A stretch of 64,000 nucleotides of DNA, from assembly GCF_035306585.1 (NCBI RefSeq), contig NZ_DATGNU010000098.1, forward strand, positions 1 to 64,000. The letters are read 5' to 3'. This document shows, one piece after another, positions 63,550-64,000 of the stretch. Source of the DNA: Galbibacter sp035306585 (GTDB taxonomy: Bacteria > Bacteroidota > Bacteroidia > Flavobacteriales > Flavobacteriaceae). The first letter of the stretch is position 1. Each line of letters starts with the position of its first letter. Position numbers and translations under genes: made by a program. The notes under the pieces were generated by a model. It was not told the origin of the DNA. It saw only the letters and a list, made by a program, of their open reading frames with translations, and searched no databases.

Positions 63550-64000
63550 TTAATCCCAAAGATTCTCTGCCTTCGGGCCACCCCATATCATAGTAGCCAA
63601 ATACGGATTGTCTATAAAAGGATTGCGATTTCCTTGGACTTTTTCGATCCGATTATTTCGCTGGATTTCAAAATCATCTACGGGGTCTTCAGCGTTCCAT
63701 TTTAAGAAGAGTTCTAGGGATCCAACATCCTCAAAAGACTCTGCGTATCGAAGATTTAAATACATTATCATTCTAGCAACATCACCCTTCCATTGATCCC
63801 CTGGGTACCACGAGTTGTTTTTTAGTTTATAGCTTCCTTTGCCTTGAGTAAAGGGATGGTTGCTTCGTTTCGAATTCAAGCGGATATCACAAACCCTTAA
63901 ATGGTGTAAATCTCCCTTGGCTGTATTGACTATTAAGGATTGCGGATATACGTGTTCGGTGTTAAAGGTTTGTGGTTGGTAGTTGTTAGCGCCAGAGTGG
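63550..64000 (-). CDS. Endonuclease I family nuclease (partial, 5' end outside window)
   Basis: The frame stays open to the end of the window, so the start lies beyond 64000; a TTG at 63879 is not the real start. The visible 149 residues match endonuclease I (EndA/NucM-like): NTEHVYPQS and DLHHLR with the catalytic His region, GDVARMIMYLNLRY, LKWNAEDPVDDFEI, RNNRIEKVQGNRNPFIDNP. These secreted, metal-dependent nucleases degrade DNA nonspecifically. Signal peptide not visible because of truncation. Confidence 0.9.
   Translation of the reverse strand, partial: HSGANNYQPQTFNTEHVYPQSLIVNTAKGDLHHLRVCDIRLNSKRSNHPFTQGKGSYKLKNNSWYPGDQWKGDVARMIMYLNLRYAESFEDVGSLELFLKWNAEDPVDDFEIQRNNRIEKVQGNRNPFIDNPYLATMIWGGPKAENLWD

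Overview
The window looks like a chromosome segment of a marine-type Flavobacteriaceae (Bacteroidota). Reasons: a SusC/SusD pair, many Bacteroidota-type lipoprotein signals, promoter -7 boxes of the TAnnTTTG kind, BshC (bacillithiol), MnmA, GyrA and YidC with flavobacterial features, and AT-rich intergenic DNA. No rRNA, tRNA, CRISPR array, insertion sequence or prophage was seen.

Layout. (1) 1-3960: gyrA and a TPR protein, ending at a bidirectional terminator. (2) 3984-32127: a large pectin/hexuronate island. A leftward polysaccharide-utilisation operon (12810 to 3984) encodes SusC, SusD, a DUF4861 lipoprotein, a GH105 unsaturated uronyl hydrolase, a pectin methylesterase and a CE12 acetylesterase. 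A divergent LacI regulator (13137) follows, then a DinB-like protein. A second leftward operon (25613 to 14909) encodes KduI, KduD, UxaC, KDG kinase, KDPG aldolase, a TRAP transporter (DctP-DctQ-DctM), UxaB and UxaA. A third leftward operon (30855 to 25746) encodes a double DUF1080 protein, a Tat-exported Gfo/Idh/MocA oxidoreductase, a KdgF-like cupin, an SDR of the fructuronate reductase type and UxuA; a second LacI regulator (32127-31063) lies just upstream. Together they cover galacturonate, glucuronate and unsaturated uronate catabolism to KDG, then to pyruvate and glyceraldehyde-3-phosphate. (3) 32203-50657: mostly housekeeping: RNA methyltransferases, DUF4159, sugar isomerase-like lipoprotein, guaA, LysM protein, OsmC, DUF6807, bshC, PLP decarboxylase, DUF3820, pyrG, yidC, mnmA, nitronate monooxygenase. 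(4) 50785-58703: a MarR-led fatty-acid beta-oxidation operon (fadN-fadA-acyl-CoA dehydrogenase) and a long-chain acyl-CoA ligase. (5) 58768-64000: purL, an SGNH hydrolase, and endonuclease I running off the end.

The most informative non-coding signals are two different LacI-type palindromes. TGTAATCGATTACA-like sites lie in front of susC, lacI and kduI, with the same promoter-operator geometry at susC and kduI. GTGTACGTACAC-like sites lie in front of the DUF1080 operon and the second lacI. They divide the pathway into two regulons. The most interesting candidate system is the DUF1080 plus exported Gfo/Idh pair inside a uronate operon, which suggests an oxidative (3-keto) route for cleaving uronosides next to the classical GH105/KdgF/KduI route. 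This is an inference from gene families and context only.
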